From Pyrinomonadaceae bacterium (GTDB lineage: Bacteria > Acidobacteriota > Blastocatellia > Pyrinomonadales > Pyrinomonadaceae): a stretch of 64,000 nt of DNA. Below the pieces are notes generated by a model. It saw nothing but the letters and a program-made list of their open reading frames with translations. It ran no database searches and was not told the DNA's origin. The stretch lies in assembly GCA_036277115.1 (NCBI GenBank), contig DASUNM010000023.1, forward strand, positions 868,001 to 932,000, read 5' to 3'. Shown here in pieces: positions 1 through 9,377 of the stretch. How positions within the stretch are numbered: the stretch's first letter is position 1; each line of letters begins with the position of its first letter. A program made the position numbers and the translations under genes.

Positions 1-488
1 TGCGCTTCCGGCAACGGATACGTGCCCTCGTATTCGATCGGATTCTCAGTCGCAAGCACCGTGAATAGCGGCGACAGCGGATACGATTCACCATCGATGG
101 TCACTTGACGTTCTTCCATGGCTTCCAACAAAGCCGCCTGGGTCTTTGGCGGAGTGCGATTGATTTCGTCCGCCAGGAGGAGATCCGTAAACACCGGGCC
201 GCGACGCAAACTGAAATTCGACGACGCCACGTTGAATACATTTGTGCCGGTGATGTCCGACGGCATCAAGTCGGGGGTGAACTGAATCCTGCCAAAGTCG
301 GCATTCAGAATCCGCGAGAGCGTCTTGACCGTCAGTGTTTTGGCGGTGCCGGGAACGCCTTCGATCAAGGCGTGACCTTCGGCCAGCAACGCCACCAGGA
401 TCTGTTCGATCGGTTCGTCCTGGCCGACAATTACTTTACGCAGCTCGCCGGTAATGTGTGCGATGGTGTTCGAAACGTATTCAGGCAT
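1..488 (-). CDS. MoxR family AAA+ ATPase (C-terminal part outside the window)
   Basis: The complement of 486-488 is the ATG, giving a protein that begins [20 protein letters not shown]; about 162 residues are visible before the left edge. A Walker A motif (GVPGTAKT) lies near residue 44. A Walker B/MoxR signature ([20 protein letters not shown]) follows, then a sensor-1 segment ([19 protein letters not shown]). MoxR ATPases act as cytoplasmic chaperones that mature metalloenzymes or surface complexes, usually beside DUF58 and transglutaminase/DUF4129 genes. Here it is the most downstream visible gene of a minus-strand group containing DUF4350 and DUF4129 proteins, 151 bp after DUF4350. No Shine-Dalgarno sequence is obvious. 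The family call is firm; the substrate is unknown. Confidence 0.93.
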   Translation of the reverse strand, partial: MPEYVSNTIAHITGELRKVIVGQDEPIEQILVALLAEGHALIEGVPGTAKTLTVKTLSRILNADFGRIQFTPDLMPSDITGTNVFNVASSNFSLRRGPVFTDLLLADEINRTPPKTQAALLEAMEERQVTIDGESYPLSPLFTVLATENPIEYEGTYPLPEA

Positions 489-530
489 TTGATTGGATGG
501 TCACTTACTCAAAGGGTTCAGGTGATAGAG

Positions 531-632
531 CTTTGTACTGTGAACTTTGAACTTGGTGCTTTGTGCTTGGTGCGTAGTGCCTGGTACTCGGAATGCTGAT
601 CAAAGCACAAAGACCAAAATACAAAGACCAGC
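531..632. repeat. Imperfect short direct repeats between moxR and DUF4350 gene
   Basis: The 151-bp gap holds several near-copies of units such as CTTTGTGCTT, CTTGGTGCTTTG and AAAGCACAAAGACC. These give a low-complexity run rich in CTTTG/CAAAG. No hairpin with a T-tract or other known element was seen. It may be slipped-strand expansion of a short sequence. Confidence 0.5.
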
Positions 633-639
633 CTTTGCT

Positions 640-2055
640 TCAGTCAGCTTGTTTCACGTCGCGCGATCGGGTGCGCAAGCCGAGCTTCGACTCGATGTCC
701 CGGAGCCGTTGCGCGATGCGCAGGACTTCTTTCGCGTGTGTCGGCGCGCCGTTGATCGTCTCTTCACTCTTTCGCATGAGTGTTTCCAGCTCTGCGCGAC
801 CCAGTCCGGAGCGGATTGCGACACGACGGGCAATTTCCGCGCGCGGCGTGCTGTTGTTCACCCCGGCATATCGCACCAGCACGCGCCGCACGCGAGCGTA
901 AATATTTTCCAGGGCCAGATCGTGAGCGCGAGCGCGTTGCTGCAACTCAGCCATCGACGCCACGAATTCCAATTTCGAACGGCGATCGACCTGCGGCAAC
1001 GGCAGCGGACGAGCAAAACGACGTCCCTGTGACCACACAACTGCGATGCCGATGAGCGCGAGTTGCGCGCAAATGGCCGCTACGGGCGTACCGGAGAAAT
1101 ATTGAAACAGCGCGTTGTGCGTTGCGGGGTGGCCTTGATGAAATTCGTCAAATGCGATCATTCCCCCGCCAGCCGTCACCGCATTCAGAGCCAGCAGCAA
1201 ATTATCGGCGCGGCTGATTCCGTTATTCGCTACGAGATAAGGATCTGACAGTAGAACGATCCGGCCATTGCCGTACGGATAATCGACCAGCAGCGCACCG
1301 CGCTTTTCACCAAAGTGAACCACGGGCGCAGTCGAGCGCTCGTTGTTCTTACCGGCCGGCGTTCCGGCTTCGGTTGTAGGCAGACCAACTCCGGGGGAGG
1401 GCTCACGCTCGTAGTCATCCGGCTCTTCTTCTTCATTATCAACCAGCTCGTCCACTTCGTCGGGCGTTGGCTGGCTTTCGGGTGTGCGCGGCGCAAACGT
1501 AATCGCACTCATGAATCGCGACGGCATAACTGAATCAACGTTGCGCGCCAACGCCGTCGGCTGTGCCGGTTTAAGCGGCGCCATACCCGAGGTCATCTGT
1601 TCGAAGTTATTCGGATCGAGATCATTCCATGGATAACCCAGCTGGTCGCTCGAAATCATCCACTCGCTGTCCGGTCCGAGCAAACCGGGATTGGGGTTTC
1701 GATCGACGATGACCAGCCGGCCGCCCGATTCGACCCATTGCATCAGTTCGCGAGCTTCACGCTTTGTGTACCCGACCTTCAGCGGGCCGATTACGACGAG
1801 TGTTGATGGCTTCGGGTCAGCCGAACCGAGCAACGATGACGTGCCCTCGCGCCAGCGCATAACCGGTTGGCCCGACTCGTCCAGAAAGTCGTAGAGGGCT
1901 TGCGTCCCCGTCTCCCCCGAATTGAAGGTCGAGCGATCAGGTGAAGCTTCGGAGTCCCCGGCCGACTCGACGCGCACGTACGAAGCCGCGTTAAGCGCTA
2001 TCAGCACAACCACGACGGCGACCAGCGTGATGAAGATGAAGAGACGTTGACGCAT
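640..2055 (-). CDS. DUF4350 domain-containing membrane-anchored protein
   Basis: A 471-residue protein with an N-terminal membrane segment (residues about 5-25). A long extracytoplasmic DUF4350-like domain follows, with the segments GETGTQALYDFLDESGQPV and GGRLVIVDRNPNPGLLG. A second membrane segment lies around 325-345, before a basic cytoplasmic tail. A strongly acidic stretch (DEVDELVDNEEEEPDDYERE) lies near 200-220. The ATG follows AAGGTCAGG and sits 7 bp after the DUF4129 gene stop, so the two are probably cotranscribed. DUF4350 proteins commonly sit in MoxR/DUF58/DUF4129 clusters, and the neighbours fit that. The biochemical role is unknown. Confidence 0.85.
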   Translation of the reverse strand: MRQRLFIFITLVAVVVVLIALNAASYVRVESAGDSEASPDRSTFNSGETGTQALYDFLDESGQPVMRWREGTSSLLGSADPKPSTLVVIGPLKVGYTKREARELMQWVESGGRLVIVDRNPNPGLLGPDSEWMISSDQLGYPWNDLDPNNFEQMTSGMAPLKPAQPTALARNVDSVMPSRFMSAITFAPRTPESQPTPDEVDELVDNEEEEPDDYEREPSPGVGLPTTEAGTPAGKNNERSTAPVVHFGEKRGALLVDYPYGNGRIVLLSDPYLVANNGISRADNLLLALNAVTAGGGMIAFDEFHQGHPATHNALFQYFSGTPVAAICAQLALIGIAVVWSQGRRFARPLPLPQVDRRSKLEFVASMAELQQRARAHDLALENIYARVRRVLVRYAGVNNSTPRAEIARRVAIRSGLGRAELETLMRKSEETINGAPTHAKEVLRIAQRLRDIESKLGLRTRSRDVKQAD

Positions 2056-2062
2056 CCTGACC

Positions 2063-3136
2063 TTAACGTGTCCCCCGGTTTACCTCGGTCGAACCTGCGG
2101 CTCTGACACCAAGCCGAAACGCTTCCCAGTCAGTGGGCGCCGGCGCGACAAAACCGTACCAGTGAATCTCAAAGCTGGCCGTAAGTTTGCGCAGCGCCTC
2201 GTAAAGCGCGTGCCGGTTTCTTACCGCCATCAGGTAATCGCGGTTTGTCTTGTGCTGGGCCAACATAAGGACTTTGCGATCGCCGAGTTCGCACAGCAGA
2301 GCGATATAAGCTTTGCGAATTGCGCCGCGCAGATCCCCGGTGCGCGCGAGAGCTTCGGCTTGTTCAAGCAGATCGCTGGCCGTTTGATCCGGTTCCAGCC
2401 GCTCGCCCAGCACAATGCGCGGCTCGCGTTTCGCCTTCTTCTTTCTATTGCCGCGGTTGCGCAAATAGCGCGGCAGAAGTTTCCAGATAAGAAACGCAAT
2501 CAGCAGAACGGAAAAGCCGATTACGACGACCTGAGCCACGCCTGTGAAGGCTTGGCCGGTGCCAGGTTGCAGTGGCCCCACCCTCGGAAAAAGTTTAGCG
2601 AGCCAGCGAATGAATTCTTCCCACAAGCGTTCGATCGCGCTTTTTTCGGCTACGCTCTTGTCGTACTGGGATCGCCGCAGGATTTCGGCGAGTCGCGCTT
2701 TGCTCGCGTCTTTTCCCTCTGTCGAATCTGCCCACTTCATCTCGTCCAAACGCTCAAGCAGCGCGCGCAACTGCTCACGCGTTCTGGTGACGACGGCGGT
2801 TGCGCGTTCAGGCTGGTGGCCCGATTTCTCATACGCGGCGAGCGCCTCGTGGAACCACGCGTTGTCCACGTCGATGTTCTGACCGTTGAAAAGAACTGAC
2901 TCTCGCTCCGGCAGCAGTTGCCGCAAACGCGCGATCGCGTTCTGCTTGATTGAATCGCGTTGCAACGGATCGTCGGTGTAGTAATCGGGCGCCTCGAGTT
3001 GTTGGATAGCACTGACCGACTGAGAGACGCGTGCGCGATAGTCTTCAAAGCTCGCCGCCTGCCCGCGGGCGCAGATGGCGAGGATGAACAGAGTAGCGAC
3101 CGCCGCGACTCTTAGTGAATGAATTTTCGTACGCAT
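2063..3136 (-). CDS. DUF4129 domain-containing protein
   Basis: A 357-residue protein with a signal peptide (cleavage near residue 27, ARGQAASF). A helical extracytoplasmic region spans about 30-195, one membrane helix lies at about 199-221, and a cytoplasmic C-terminal DUF4129 domain lies at about 255-345 (LLEQAEALARTGDLRGAIR, then a WYG segment). In other bacteria DUF4129 often occurs at the C-terminus of transglutaminase-like proteins; here it stands alone. It lies between the polytopic protein (13-bp gap upstream) and the DUF4350 protein (7-bp gap), so an operon is likely. Function unknown beyond membership of the MoxR cluster. Confidence 0.82.
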   Translation of the reverse strand: MRTKIHSLRVAAVATLFILAICARGQAASFEDYRARVSQSVSAIQQLEAPDYYTDDPLQRDSIKQNAIARLRQLLPERESVLFNGQNIDVDNAWFHEALAAYEKSGHQPERATAVVTRTREQLRALLERLDEMKWADSTEGKDASKARLAEILRRSQYDKSVAEKSAIERLWEEFIRWLAKLFPRVGPLQPGTGQAFTGVAQVVVIGFSVLLIAFLIWKLLPRYLRNRGNRKKKAKREPRIVLGERLEPDQTASDLLEQAEALARTGDLRGAIRKAYIALLCELGDRKVLMLAQHKTNRDYLMAVRNRHALYEALRKLTASFEIHWYGFVAPAPTDWEAFRLGVRAAGSTEVNRGTR

Positions 3137-3149
3137 CTACGGCAAACGA

Positions 3150-4232
3150 TTACTGTAAGCCCAGAACATTTTGAGGTGGCATCGGCGCAGGCGGCGGCAC
3201 AAATTGCGCCATGCGCCGCGTGACCAGCGCCGGCGCGAACGGCGAGATAACGCCAGGCAACTCCGGCATGGGCGGAAGCTGTCGCGCCGCCATCAACTCG
3301 ATGTCGTAGCCTTCGTGTCGCACGCGCTCGTCCACGTAGAGCAGTGATAGCCCCAGCAGCCAGATCGGCGCCAGCAGAATATAGCTGCAATGTACGATGA
3401 CTTCGTAAGCGATGGCATACCATGCGGGCCATTCAGAGCTGAACAATGAAATATTCACGCCATTCGCCCAGCCGTACCAGCCCAGCGGAATAATCAGAAG
3501 CGCGAGTGCCGAGTAGGTCGCAAAAAAAGTAAACAGCCCCATCGCCATAAGCCGACGGACGTTGCCGCTGGCCAGCGAAAAGCTGCGGCCGATCGCCGAA
3601 CCTACGGTCCGTCCTTCCACCAGAATTGCCTGCGGCACATAGGCCATGCGTCCGGCCAGCAGAAAGAATAGGATGAGCGCGCCGACCGCGCCCGTAATGA
3701 TCCCGACAACCACCACAATGGCGGTGACGAACTCGGGTATTACCGAAGCGACCGCGACCACGCCGACAAACACCACCAGCATGACGAGGTAAAAACCAAG
3801 AATCGCGAGCCACGAGCAGAAGGTCAGCCAGAGACCGATCAGAATACTCGCGCCAAACAAGCTCCAAAAACGCGACTTGACCGCCGCGTACGTCGCGCGA
3901 AAGCTGACCGGCTCGTCCCAGAGCAGATGCGCGACCAGGTTACGCGCTGCGCCCCCCATCACGATCAGGCTAAAAAGCGCGGCCGCCACCATTATTACCG
4001 CGCCACCCACGATCATGAAGAAATAGCCCACCATGCGTGCGGTGCTTGGCGTTGTACTAATGGCGTGAATCCCGATCGTGGAGATGGTGGAGCCGAGAGC
4101 AAAAACGACCACCGGCGGCGCGGCGATGCGAATCAGCGTGAGAAAGTGGCGCCGGTACAAACGCACCGCGCGATCGATCAGATCACCCGCGCCCAGCGGC
4201 GCCAGCGCAAGCTCGGCTTGAGCAGATTTCAT
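3150..4232 (-). CDS. Polytopic membrane protein of the MoxR/DUF4129 cluster
   Basis: A 360-residue protein with at least six strongly hydrophobic segments between about residues 30 and 300 (for example ILIGLWLTFCSWLAILGFYL). A proline-rich cytoplasmic C-terminus ends the protein. The start MKSAQAELALAPLGAGDLID and the 'GDLIDRAVRLYRRHF' opening recall the membrane domain of glycerophosphoryl-diester-phosphodiesterase-like proteins, but no catalytic domain is present. It is the first gene of the minus-strand group 4232-1. No enzymatic motif was recognised; a scaffold or transport role is only a guess from topology. Confidence 0.75.
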   Translation of the reverse strand: MKSAQAELALAPLGAGDLIDRAVRLYRRHFLTLIRIAAPPVVVFALGSTISTIGIHAISTTPSTARMVGYFFMIVGGAVIMVAAALFSLIVMGGAARNLVAHLLWDEPVSFRATYAAVKSRFWSLFGASILIGLWLTFCSWLAILGFYLVMLVVFVGVVAVASVIPEFVTAIVVVVGIITGAVGALILFFLLAGRMAYVPQAILVEGRTVGSAIGRSFSLASGNVRRLMAMGLFTFFATYSALALLIIPLGWYGWANGVNISLFSSEWPAWYAIAYEVIVHCSYILLAPIWLLGLSLLYVDERVRHEGYDIELMAARQLPPMPELPGVISPFAPALVTRRMAQFVPPPAPMPPQNVLGLQ

Positions 4233-4325
4233 GCTCGCCGATGATGTTGTTTTATTAAACTGAAATCAAGTGATTTGAGCGGGAGACTCGTGCAGCGATG
4301 TTAACGGACGTGATGTGGGGACGAT

Positions 4326-4937
4326 CTATTGGCGCATCCACACTGAGCCGTCGGCGTAAGCTACGCGCACCAGCACGACCGCTTCGCTGAGACCTCGCCG
4401 TTCATGCTTATCCAGCGCATAAACGCTGATGGTCTTCGCGGGTGGCGAGGATACTTGAAAGGTCAGTTCCTTGCTCTTGCCCGGACCAATCTTCTCAACG
4501 CCGGTGAACTCGCGCCGGCCAATTTCGGCTCCGGTAGCGGCGTCAAAGAAAACGTAATCCCAATCGAATTCTGTGATTGTTTTGTCGCTGTCGTTCTTGA
4601 TCCCGACTTTGTATACGAAAACGTACCGGGCTGGTTTGGGTGGACGAGCCTTAATTACCTGCTCGGCCCGAATTTCGCGTTCAACTTTGGCCGCTTCGAT
4701 GGCGTTGCCGGTGCCACGGGCTCGTTCCAAGCGGCGCGCATCGACCGCTCGCCGTCGGACATCTTCGAAACTTTCAAATGCCCCGGCGAAAGGATCGCCT
4801 TCCCAGTTAATCCGTTCCTTGGCCCAGCTATATTTAACGATCGCCACTGAAGGATTGGTCGCAGGCGCCGGTGATTGAGCGGCCACTCCGCTGCCGAGAG
4901 CGACCGTAAGCGATATTAGGCATAAGATTTTTTTCAT
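4326..4937 (-). CDS. Small secreted protein, YADGTxW paralog family (copy 1)
   Basis: A 203-residue protein with a clear signal peptide (MKKILCLISLTVALGSGVAAQ). A charged linker (about 60-100) precedes a C-terminal beta-rich domain with YVFVYKVGIKNDSDKTITEF and, near the end, VRVAYADGSVWMRQ. This C-terminal signature recurs in four other small secreted proteins of the window (4968, 9378, 10067, 15989), which marks a local paralog family. It begins 30 bp after the stop of copy 2, so the two are probably one transcript downstream of the first Oar receptor. No known family recognised. The conserved domain resembles an immunoglobulin-like fold, by pattern only. Confidence 0.8.
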   Translation of the reverse strand: MKKILCLISLTVALGSGVAAQSPAPATNPSVAIVKYSWAKERINWEGDPFAGAFESFEDVRRRAVDARRLERARGTGNAIEAAKVEREIRAEQVIKARPPKPARYVFVYKVGIKNDSDKTITEFDWDYVFFDAATGAEIGRREFTGVEKIGPGKSKELTFQVSSPPAKTISVYALDKHERRGLSEAVVLVRVAYADGSVWMRQ

Positions 4938-4967
4938 GACGTTTTTCCCACGAAGCGGGATTACGAT

Positions 4968-5549
4968 CTACTCGGTTTTGCCGGTGACGTCGGATAGACG
5001 CCACACCGTACCGTCCCCGTAGAGCACCTCGGTAATCTCGAGCTTCAATTGAGTGCCGTTCGCCCCGCGAACCTCTCGCGAACTCTTGACTGTTTTCAGG
5101 TAAACATAGCTCTCGCCGGGCTTCAGGCGCTTCCGGCTGCGACGATCGATGCGCAAAACTTCACCGCCGCTGATTGGATCGGTGAAGACAAAAGCCATCC
5201 TAATAAACTTGATATTGTTTGGCGATTCGTTTGTTATTCTCACACTTGCCAGCCACCATACCGCGTCGTCACCATACTGTAGTCCTGCGGATAAGGCGCC
5301 AGTGGAGTCCCCTCTGTAGCTTAAACGGTTTCCCGGCAATGGCCTCGGATGCGGGACCCCGCCGACAGGAAAGCTTCCAACTGAAGTCTGCGGAAACAAG
5401 TTCCCCATTACGAATGCCGGGTATATCGGCTGCCAACTAACTTCTTCAGATTTTAAAGCTGGCGGAGAGGGTTGGGACGCTTGCGGAGTTTGCGCGAGGA
5501 CGGCGCCGGTGGCGAATGCCACCACGATAAGGGCCAGGATCGTTTTCAT
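4968..5549 (-). CDS. Small secreted protein, YADGTxW paralog family (copy 2)
   Basis: A 193-residue protein. The start is the ATG at 5549, because GGGAGG lies 5 bp upstream and a signal peptide follows at once (MKTILALIVVAFATGAVLAQ); an upstream in-frame ATG 15 bp earlier has no such site. The mature part ends in a domain with WWLASVRITNESPNNIKFIR and EVLYGDGTVWRLSD, the most divergent version of the family signature. It is the first gene after the terminator of the first Oar receptor and is followed closely by copy 1. Function unknown. Confidence 0.8.
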   Translation of the reverse strand: MKTILALIVVAFATGAVLAQTPQASQPSPPALKSEEVSWQPIYPAFVMGNLFPQTSVGSFPVGGVPHPRPLPGNRLSYRGDSTGALSAGLQYGDDAVWWLASVRITNESPNNIKFIRMAFVFTDPISGGEVLRIDRRSRKRLKPGESYVYLKTVKSSREVRGANGTQLKLEITEVLYGDGTVWRLSDVTGKTE

Positions 5550-5641
5550 GGCGACCTCCCGCATGATGCGTCGTGATTTAGCTATTCGTGCACTTGAAAT
5601 TGACCGGCATATACCTAAGCGATCCAGGAGGCTGCCGTCAA

Positions 5642-5675
5642 GGAAAACGGGGGCCGAAGAACTACTTCAGCCCCC
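5642..5675 (-). terminator. Rho-independent terminator of the first Oar receptor
   Basis: On the minus strand an 11-bp stem (5649-5659 with 5665-5675, one G-U pair, loop of 5) is followed by GTTTTCC. It lies about 40 bp after the receptor stop codon and separates that gene from the small secreted pair. Confidence 0.75.
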
Positions 5676-5715
5676 ATCGGATGTGGCCCGAGCCTGAGAG
5701 GCTCAGGACGGTGAT

Positions 5716-8700
5716 TTAGAAGACCAGTCGAGCGCCAACGATGATGCGGCGGTTGCCGCCGTCAGTCGTCCACTGGTTCAAGAAAGCGCTCGAACTAACC
5801 GCCGCCGTCGGAATACCAAAGTTGCGCGTATTGGTTGCATTGAACATGTCGGCCCGCAGTTGCAGCCGCGCGTTCTCGCCGATGCGCGTGTTCTTGATGA
5901 TTCCGAAGTCGAGGTTACCGATACCGTCCGCGCGCAGGATGTTACGGCCGGCACTGCCGAAGCGCTGGCAGATGGTTGCCGGGGCCGTCAACGCGCCATT
6001 GCATGTCAGCGGCGCGAAGAAATTAAGCCCGCCAAGTCTGAACAGGTCTTCGGCGGTTGTGCTCGGCAGCGCCGCGGTTGAGTTTGCGCGAATCGCATTG
6101 CCGACCAGACCGTCAATTCCGTTCAGCGCGCCGGTTGGATCGGCGCCATTCAGTGGCGTAAACGGCGCGCCACTCTGGAAGGTAAAGAACGAGTTCACCT
6201 GCCAGCCGCCGAGTATTCGTCCCAAGACTCCATTCTGCGCCTGGTACCACGGCAACTCGTAAACAAAGTTACCCGATAGACGCAGCGGCCTATCGTAGGT
6301 CGAGCGAGCTCGATCATTCGGCAGGTCAAATGAGTTCTGGGCCACGGCAACTTCGCCGCCTGAGGGGTTGAACAACTCTGAAGCCGTATCGATGAACGAA
6401 CTCCAGGTAAAGTGCAGTCCGGCACTGAAACCTCGACTCAGGCGCTTATCAAAACTGGCCTGCATCGAGTGGTAATCGGACTCCGCCCGGTTCGCGCGGA
6501 GTCGGACGATTCCGAGCGTGCAATTCGCCGGATCGACAGTCGTCACGCGGCACGGATCGTTGACACTGCCGTTTGGCTGCGCCGCAATGAATACATTGTT
6601 CGTCGGTTGACGCGGATTCCCGTCCACCGTTTGGAACAAATCGCGTCCGCGAGTGCCGACGTACCCAATTCGGAAAACGGAATCGCGCCCGAGTTCACGT
6701 TCGAATCCAAAGCTGAATTGGTCGTAAACCGGCGCCCGGAAATCCCCACCTACAATCGTCCGAGCAAACGTCGCCGGGTTTAAGCCTGCGGGCTGGGCTG
6801 TCGGTATGGCCGCGAACGCTCCGACAGGGGCCAGGTTGATGGCCGCCACGAATGGAAACGCACTCGCAATGTTCAGGTTGATGTTGATGAAGTTGCTGTC
6901 ATGCGTGCGCGCATAACCGCCACGAACGACCAGCTTGTCTCCACCGGTTATCCAGCCAATTGGCCCGTCGCTTTCCGTCTGCGGATTCCAGTTAAAGCCA
7001 ATGCGCGGCTGCCAGTTGTTGGTGTCCGCGGGTGGAACCGGGGTGAACCGGAAGCGCTCATCACCACCTGCGGAGGCGACGATGGCGTTATTAACCGGAA
7101 CCAGATCGTCGAAGTTGTTCCCTGGCCGTTCGTACCGCAAGCCGTAAGTGAGCGTCAGGTGGGGCGTAATCTTCCACTCGTCCTGGGCGTAGTAGTAGCT
7201 GTCCCACCAGTAGTAATACTGAATCTCCTGCCCCCCCGGTAGTGGCCGATTAACTGTGGCTGCCAGGTCGGCGTTGTCGTCCACGAACCGTTGCAGCGTC
7301 GAATAGGAAAGGCGTCCGCGGATCGTCGGAACGAAGAAACTCTTTACCTGGTTGCGACGAATGTCCACGCCAAATTTGAAGGCGTGAGACCCTTTGATCC
7401 ACGTGAGATTGTCGGTCACCTGGTACGTGTTGTTATTACGGAACTGAGGCAGGTTCACGGCCAAACCGATCGCCGTGCGATTGTTGGCGGCATTAAACCC
7501 CTGAAGGCCAAGATCTAAAATCTCGATCGAAGGAATGGTCTCCGACAGTGGGTTATCTGAGGCCGTAGTGGTTGCCAATCGCGACCAGGCGCCGCGAAGT
7601 TCGTTGATCACGTTCGAGCTTATCCGGCTCGACAAAACGAGGTTAATGGCCTGTGTGCGGAAAATATTTTTCGTGGTGAGGCCCGACGGCGTCACCTGGC
7701 CCTGACCGCCCGTATCTCCATCGTCATAGAGATAACGGAAGTTAATATCATTCGAGCCGGTCAGTCTGTGATCCACGCGCCATGAAGCCTGGTGATCGTC
7801 AAAGAACGATGAGGCTGAACCCGTAAGCGTTCCGGATGCCACCGGGATGCAGGATGCGTCGCGCGTCTGGCCCGCCGCCAGAGTTTTGGGACAGTTGGCG
7901 CCGGGAGTCAAACTAAACCAAGCCGGATCCGCAGTGCCCGTTCCTGCAGGTAGATGGGTCAGAAGCGCTTGAACCTGAGGGCGGTTCCCGACCAGGTTCT
8001 GAAGAGTTTGCCGTCCCGCCGCAGTCGGCGCGCCGATCAGGGTAAAACCTGAACCAAGTTGGCGATTACTCCAGCGCTGGTACGATCCAAAGAAGAACGT
8101 GCGGTCGCGGCCGCTGATGTACGAGGCGCCACCCTCGCCAAAGCGCGGGAGGTGCAGCGGTCCACCAATCGTGAAGCCCATCTGATTTTCAATGCGGAAG
8201 GGCCGCTTGTAAGTCTGACCGGCAGCGAGCGTCGAGCCTGACGGTCTACAGAAGCCGCTCGCCTTGTTCAGGTTACTGCAGGCGTTAAGCGCGTTTGAGT
8301 TATGGAACCAGAAAACCGTGCCGTGAAAGTCATTACCACCGGCGCGCGTCACCACATTCAGCACTGAACCGGAGTTCCGTCCATACTCAGCCAGGAATTG
8401 ATTCGTGATCAGCCGCACTTCCTGGACGATGTCGGGATTGTTAATCGACTGTTGGCCACCAGCGACGCTTGGGTCGTTGATGTCCTGGCCATCGATCATG
8501 AAGTTGTTCGAACGGACACGTCCGCCGTTGGCTGAATAGCTAAGGCCGCTCGAAAATCCCGTCTGTCCGGAACCAAGTTGGCTGACGCCCGGCGCAGAGA
8601 GCACCACATTGAAGACGTTGCGATTTGGCGCGAGCGGTAATTCGGCGATGCGCCGCCCGTCGAAGCGGGTGGAAACCTCCGCGTTGCTGGTATTGAGTAT

Positions 8701-9078
8701 CGCGGCGTTCTGTTCGACGACATTTACCACACCCGAAACACCTTCAGGATTCATGGCTACGTCGACCACCGCAATCTGATTGACGTCGAGTCCGATTCCG
8801 GTCTGGGTAAACTTTGCGAAACCCGATGATTCGACCGAGACCTCGTAAGGCCCAACGGGGAGCCCTTCCATGCGATATCGGCCGTCCTCGTCCGTTTCGG
8901 TGGTACGTGAGATGTTCGTCTGAGTGTTTCGGGCCGTAACTGTGGCCTTGGCAATCAGAGCATCTTTGGGGTCCTTAACCGTTCCGGTTATCGTGCCCGT
9001 GCCCTGAGCGAATGCCGCGCCTACGAACACGAACCCCAACGCGAATCCAATTGCTAGAACGCGAAGAGCGCTTTTCAT
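5716..9078 (-). CDS. Oar-like TonB-dependent outer-membrane receptor 1
   Basis: A 1120-residue protein. The signal peptide ends near residue 24 (FVGAAFAQG). A carboxypeptidase-regulatory-like beta-sandwich spans about 27-110 (TITGTVKDPKDALIAKATV ... GPYEVSVESSGF). A plug domain follows (RRIAELPLAPNRNVFNVVL; NNFMIDGQDINDPSV), then a long beta-barrel ending in a terminal Phe (VGARLVF), as outer-membrane proteins do. Such Oar/TonB proteins import or sense large ligands and are amplified in Acidobacteriota. The ATG follows a GGAGGACG-type site. A sigma-54-like element and a palindrome lie upstream (9183-9196, 9305-9318), and a terminator lies downstream. Its ligand is unknown. Unlike the other two receptors it is not followed by the ~295-residue secreted protein. 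Confidence 0.95.
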   Translation of the reverse strand: MKSALRVLAIGFALGFVFVGAAFAQGTGTITGTVKDPKDALIAKATVTARNTQTNISRTTETDEDGRYRMEGLPVGPYEVSVESSGFAKFTQTGIGLDVNQIAVVDVAMNPEGVSGVVNVVEQNAAILNTSNAEVSTRFDGRRIAELPLAPNRNVFNVVLSAPGVSQLGSGQTGFSSGLSYSANGGRVRSNNFMIDGQDINDPSVAGGQQSINNPDIVQEVRLITNQFLAEYGRNSGSVLNVVTRAGGNDFHGTVFWFHNSNALNACSNLNKASGFCRPSGSTLAAGQTYKRPFRIENQMGFTIGGPLHLPRFGEGGASYISGRDRTFFFGSYQRWSNRQLGSGFTLIGAPTAAGRQTLQNLVGNRPQVQALLTHLPAGTGTADPAWFSLTPGANCPKTLAAGQTRDASCIPVASGTLTGSASSFFDDHQASWRVDHRLTGSNDINFRYLYDDGDTGGQGQVTPSGLTTKNIFRTQAINLVLSSRISSNVINELRGAWSRLATTTASDNPLSETIPSIEILDLGLQGFNAANNRTAIGLAVNLPQFRNNNTYQVTDNLTWIKGSHAFKFGVDIRRNQVKSFFVPTIRGRLSYSTLQRFVDDNADLAATVNRPLPGGQEIQYYYWWDSYYYAQDEWKITPHLTLTYGLRYERPGNNFDDLVPVNNAIVASAGGDERFRFTPVPPADTNNWQPRIGFNWNPQTESDGPIGWITGGDKLVVRGGYARTHDSNFININLNIASAFPFVAAINLAPVGAFAAIPTAQPAGLNPATFARTIVGGDFRAPVYDQFSFGFERELGRDSVFRIGYVGTRGRDLFQTVDGNPRQPTNNVFIAAQPNGSVNDPCRVTTVDPANCTLGIVRLRANRAESDYHSMQASFDKRLSRGFSAGLHFTWSSFIDTASELFNPSGGEVAVAQNSFDLPNDRARSTYDRPLRLSGNFVYELPWYQAQNGVLGRILGGWQVNSFFTFQSGAPFTPLNGADPTGALNGIDGLVGNAIRANSTAALPSTTAEDLFRLGGLNFFAPLTCNGALTAPATICQRFGSAGRNILRADGIGNLDFGIIKNTRIGENARLQLRADMFNATNTRNFGIPTAAVSSSAFLNQWTTDGGNRRIIVGARLVF

Positions 9079-9182
9079 AACCGCTTCGTCCTCCTTAAGT
9101 TTTTAGAAACTGACCCTGGCTTGTTCTCTCGAGCATCCGTCAACTGTGACTGAGGATGCGAATGGCTTTGCTGGGCTTTTAA

Positions 9183-9196
9183 GCAAGCAATGTTCC
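9183..9196 (-). promoter_or_regulatory. Candidate sigma-54 (-24/-12) promoter of Oar receptor 1
   Basis: Read on the minus strand, GGAACATTGCTTGC shows GG-N10-GC with TTGC at the -12 position, against the consensus TGGCAC-N5-TTGCW. It predicts a start near 9171 and a leader of about 93 nt to the ATG at 9078. Thirteen of its 14 bases match the element before Oar receptor 2. Found by eye. Confidence 0.5.
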
Positions 9197-9304
9197 CGTA
9201 GAGGAGGTCCGATCAACCCTTGTCTTTCTCGCCTCAATTTGGAGGTTTTCTAGTTTTTTAAGTGAGCAATCAGACAGATTTGCGGCTGAAATTTTGGTTT
9301 TTAG

Positions 9305-9318
9305 TCCAAAATCTTGGA
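9305..9318. promoter_or_regulatory. Palindrome TCCAA-N4-TTGGA, candidate enhancer/operator (site A)
   Basis: A perfect inverted repeat with spacer AATC in the gap upstream of Oar receptor 1. Its centre lies about 128 bp upstream of the -12 GC of the sigma-54-like element. The rest of the gap 9079-9377 shows nothing else recognisable. Confidence 0.5.
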
Positions 9319-9377
9319 TGGCGATGAGTGGCGGGACAATGCGGAAGACTGATAGTGAAGAGTCAGTTAGCCCGCGC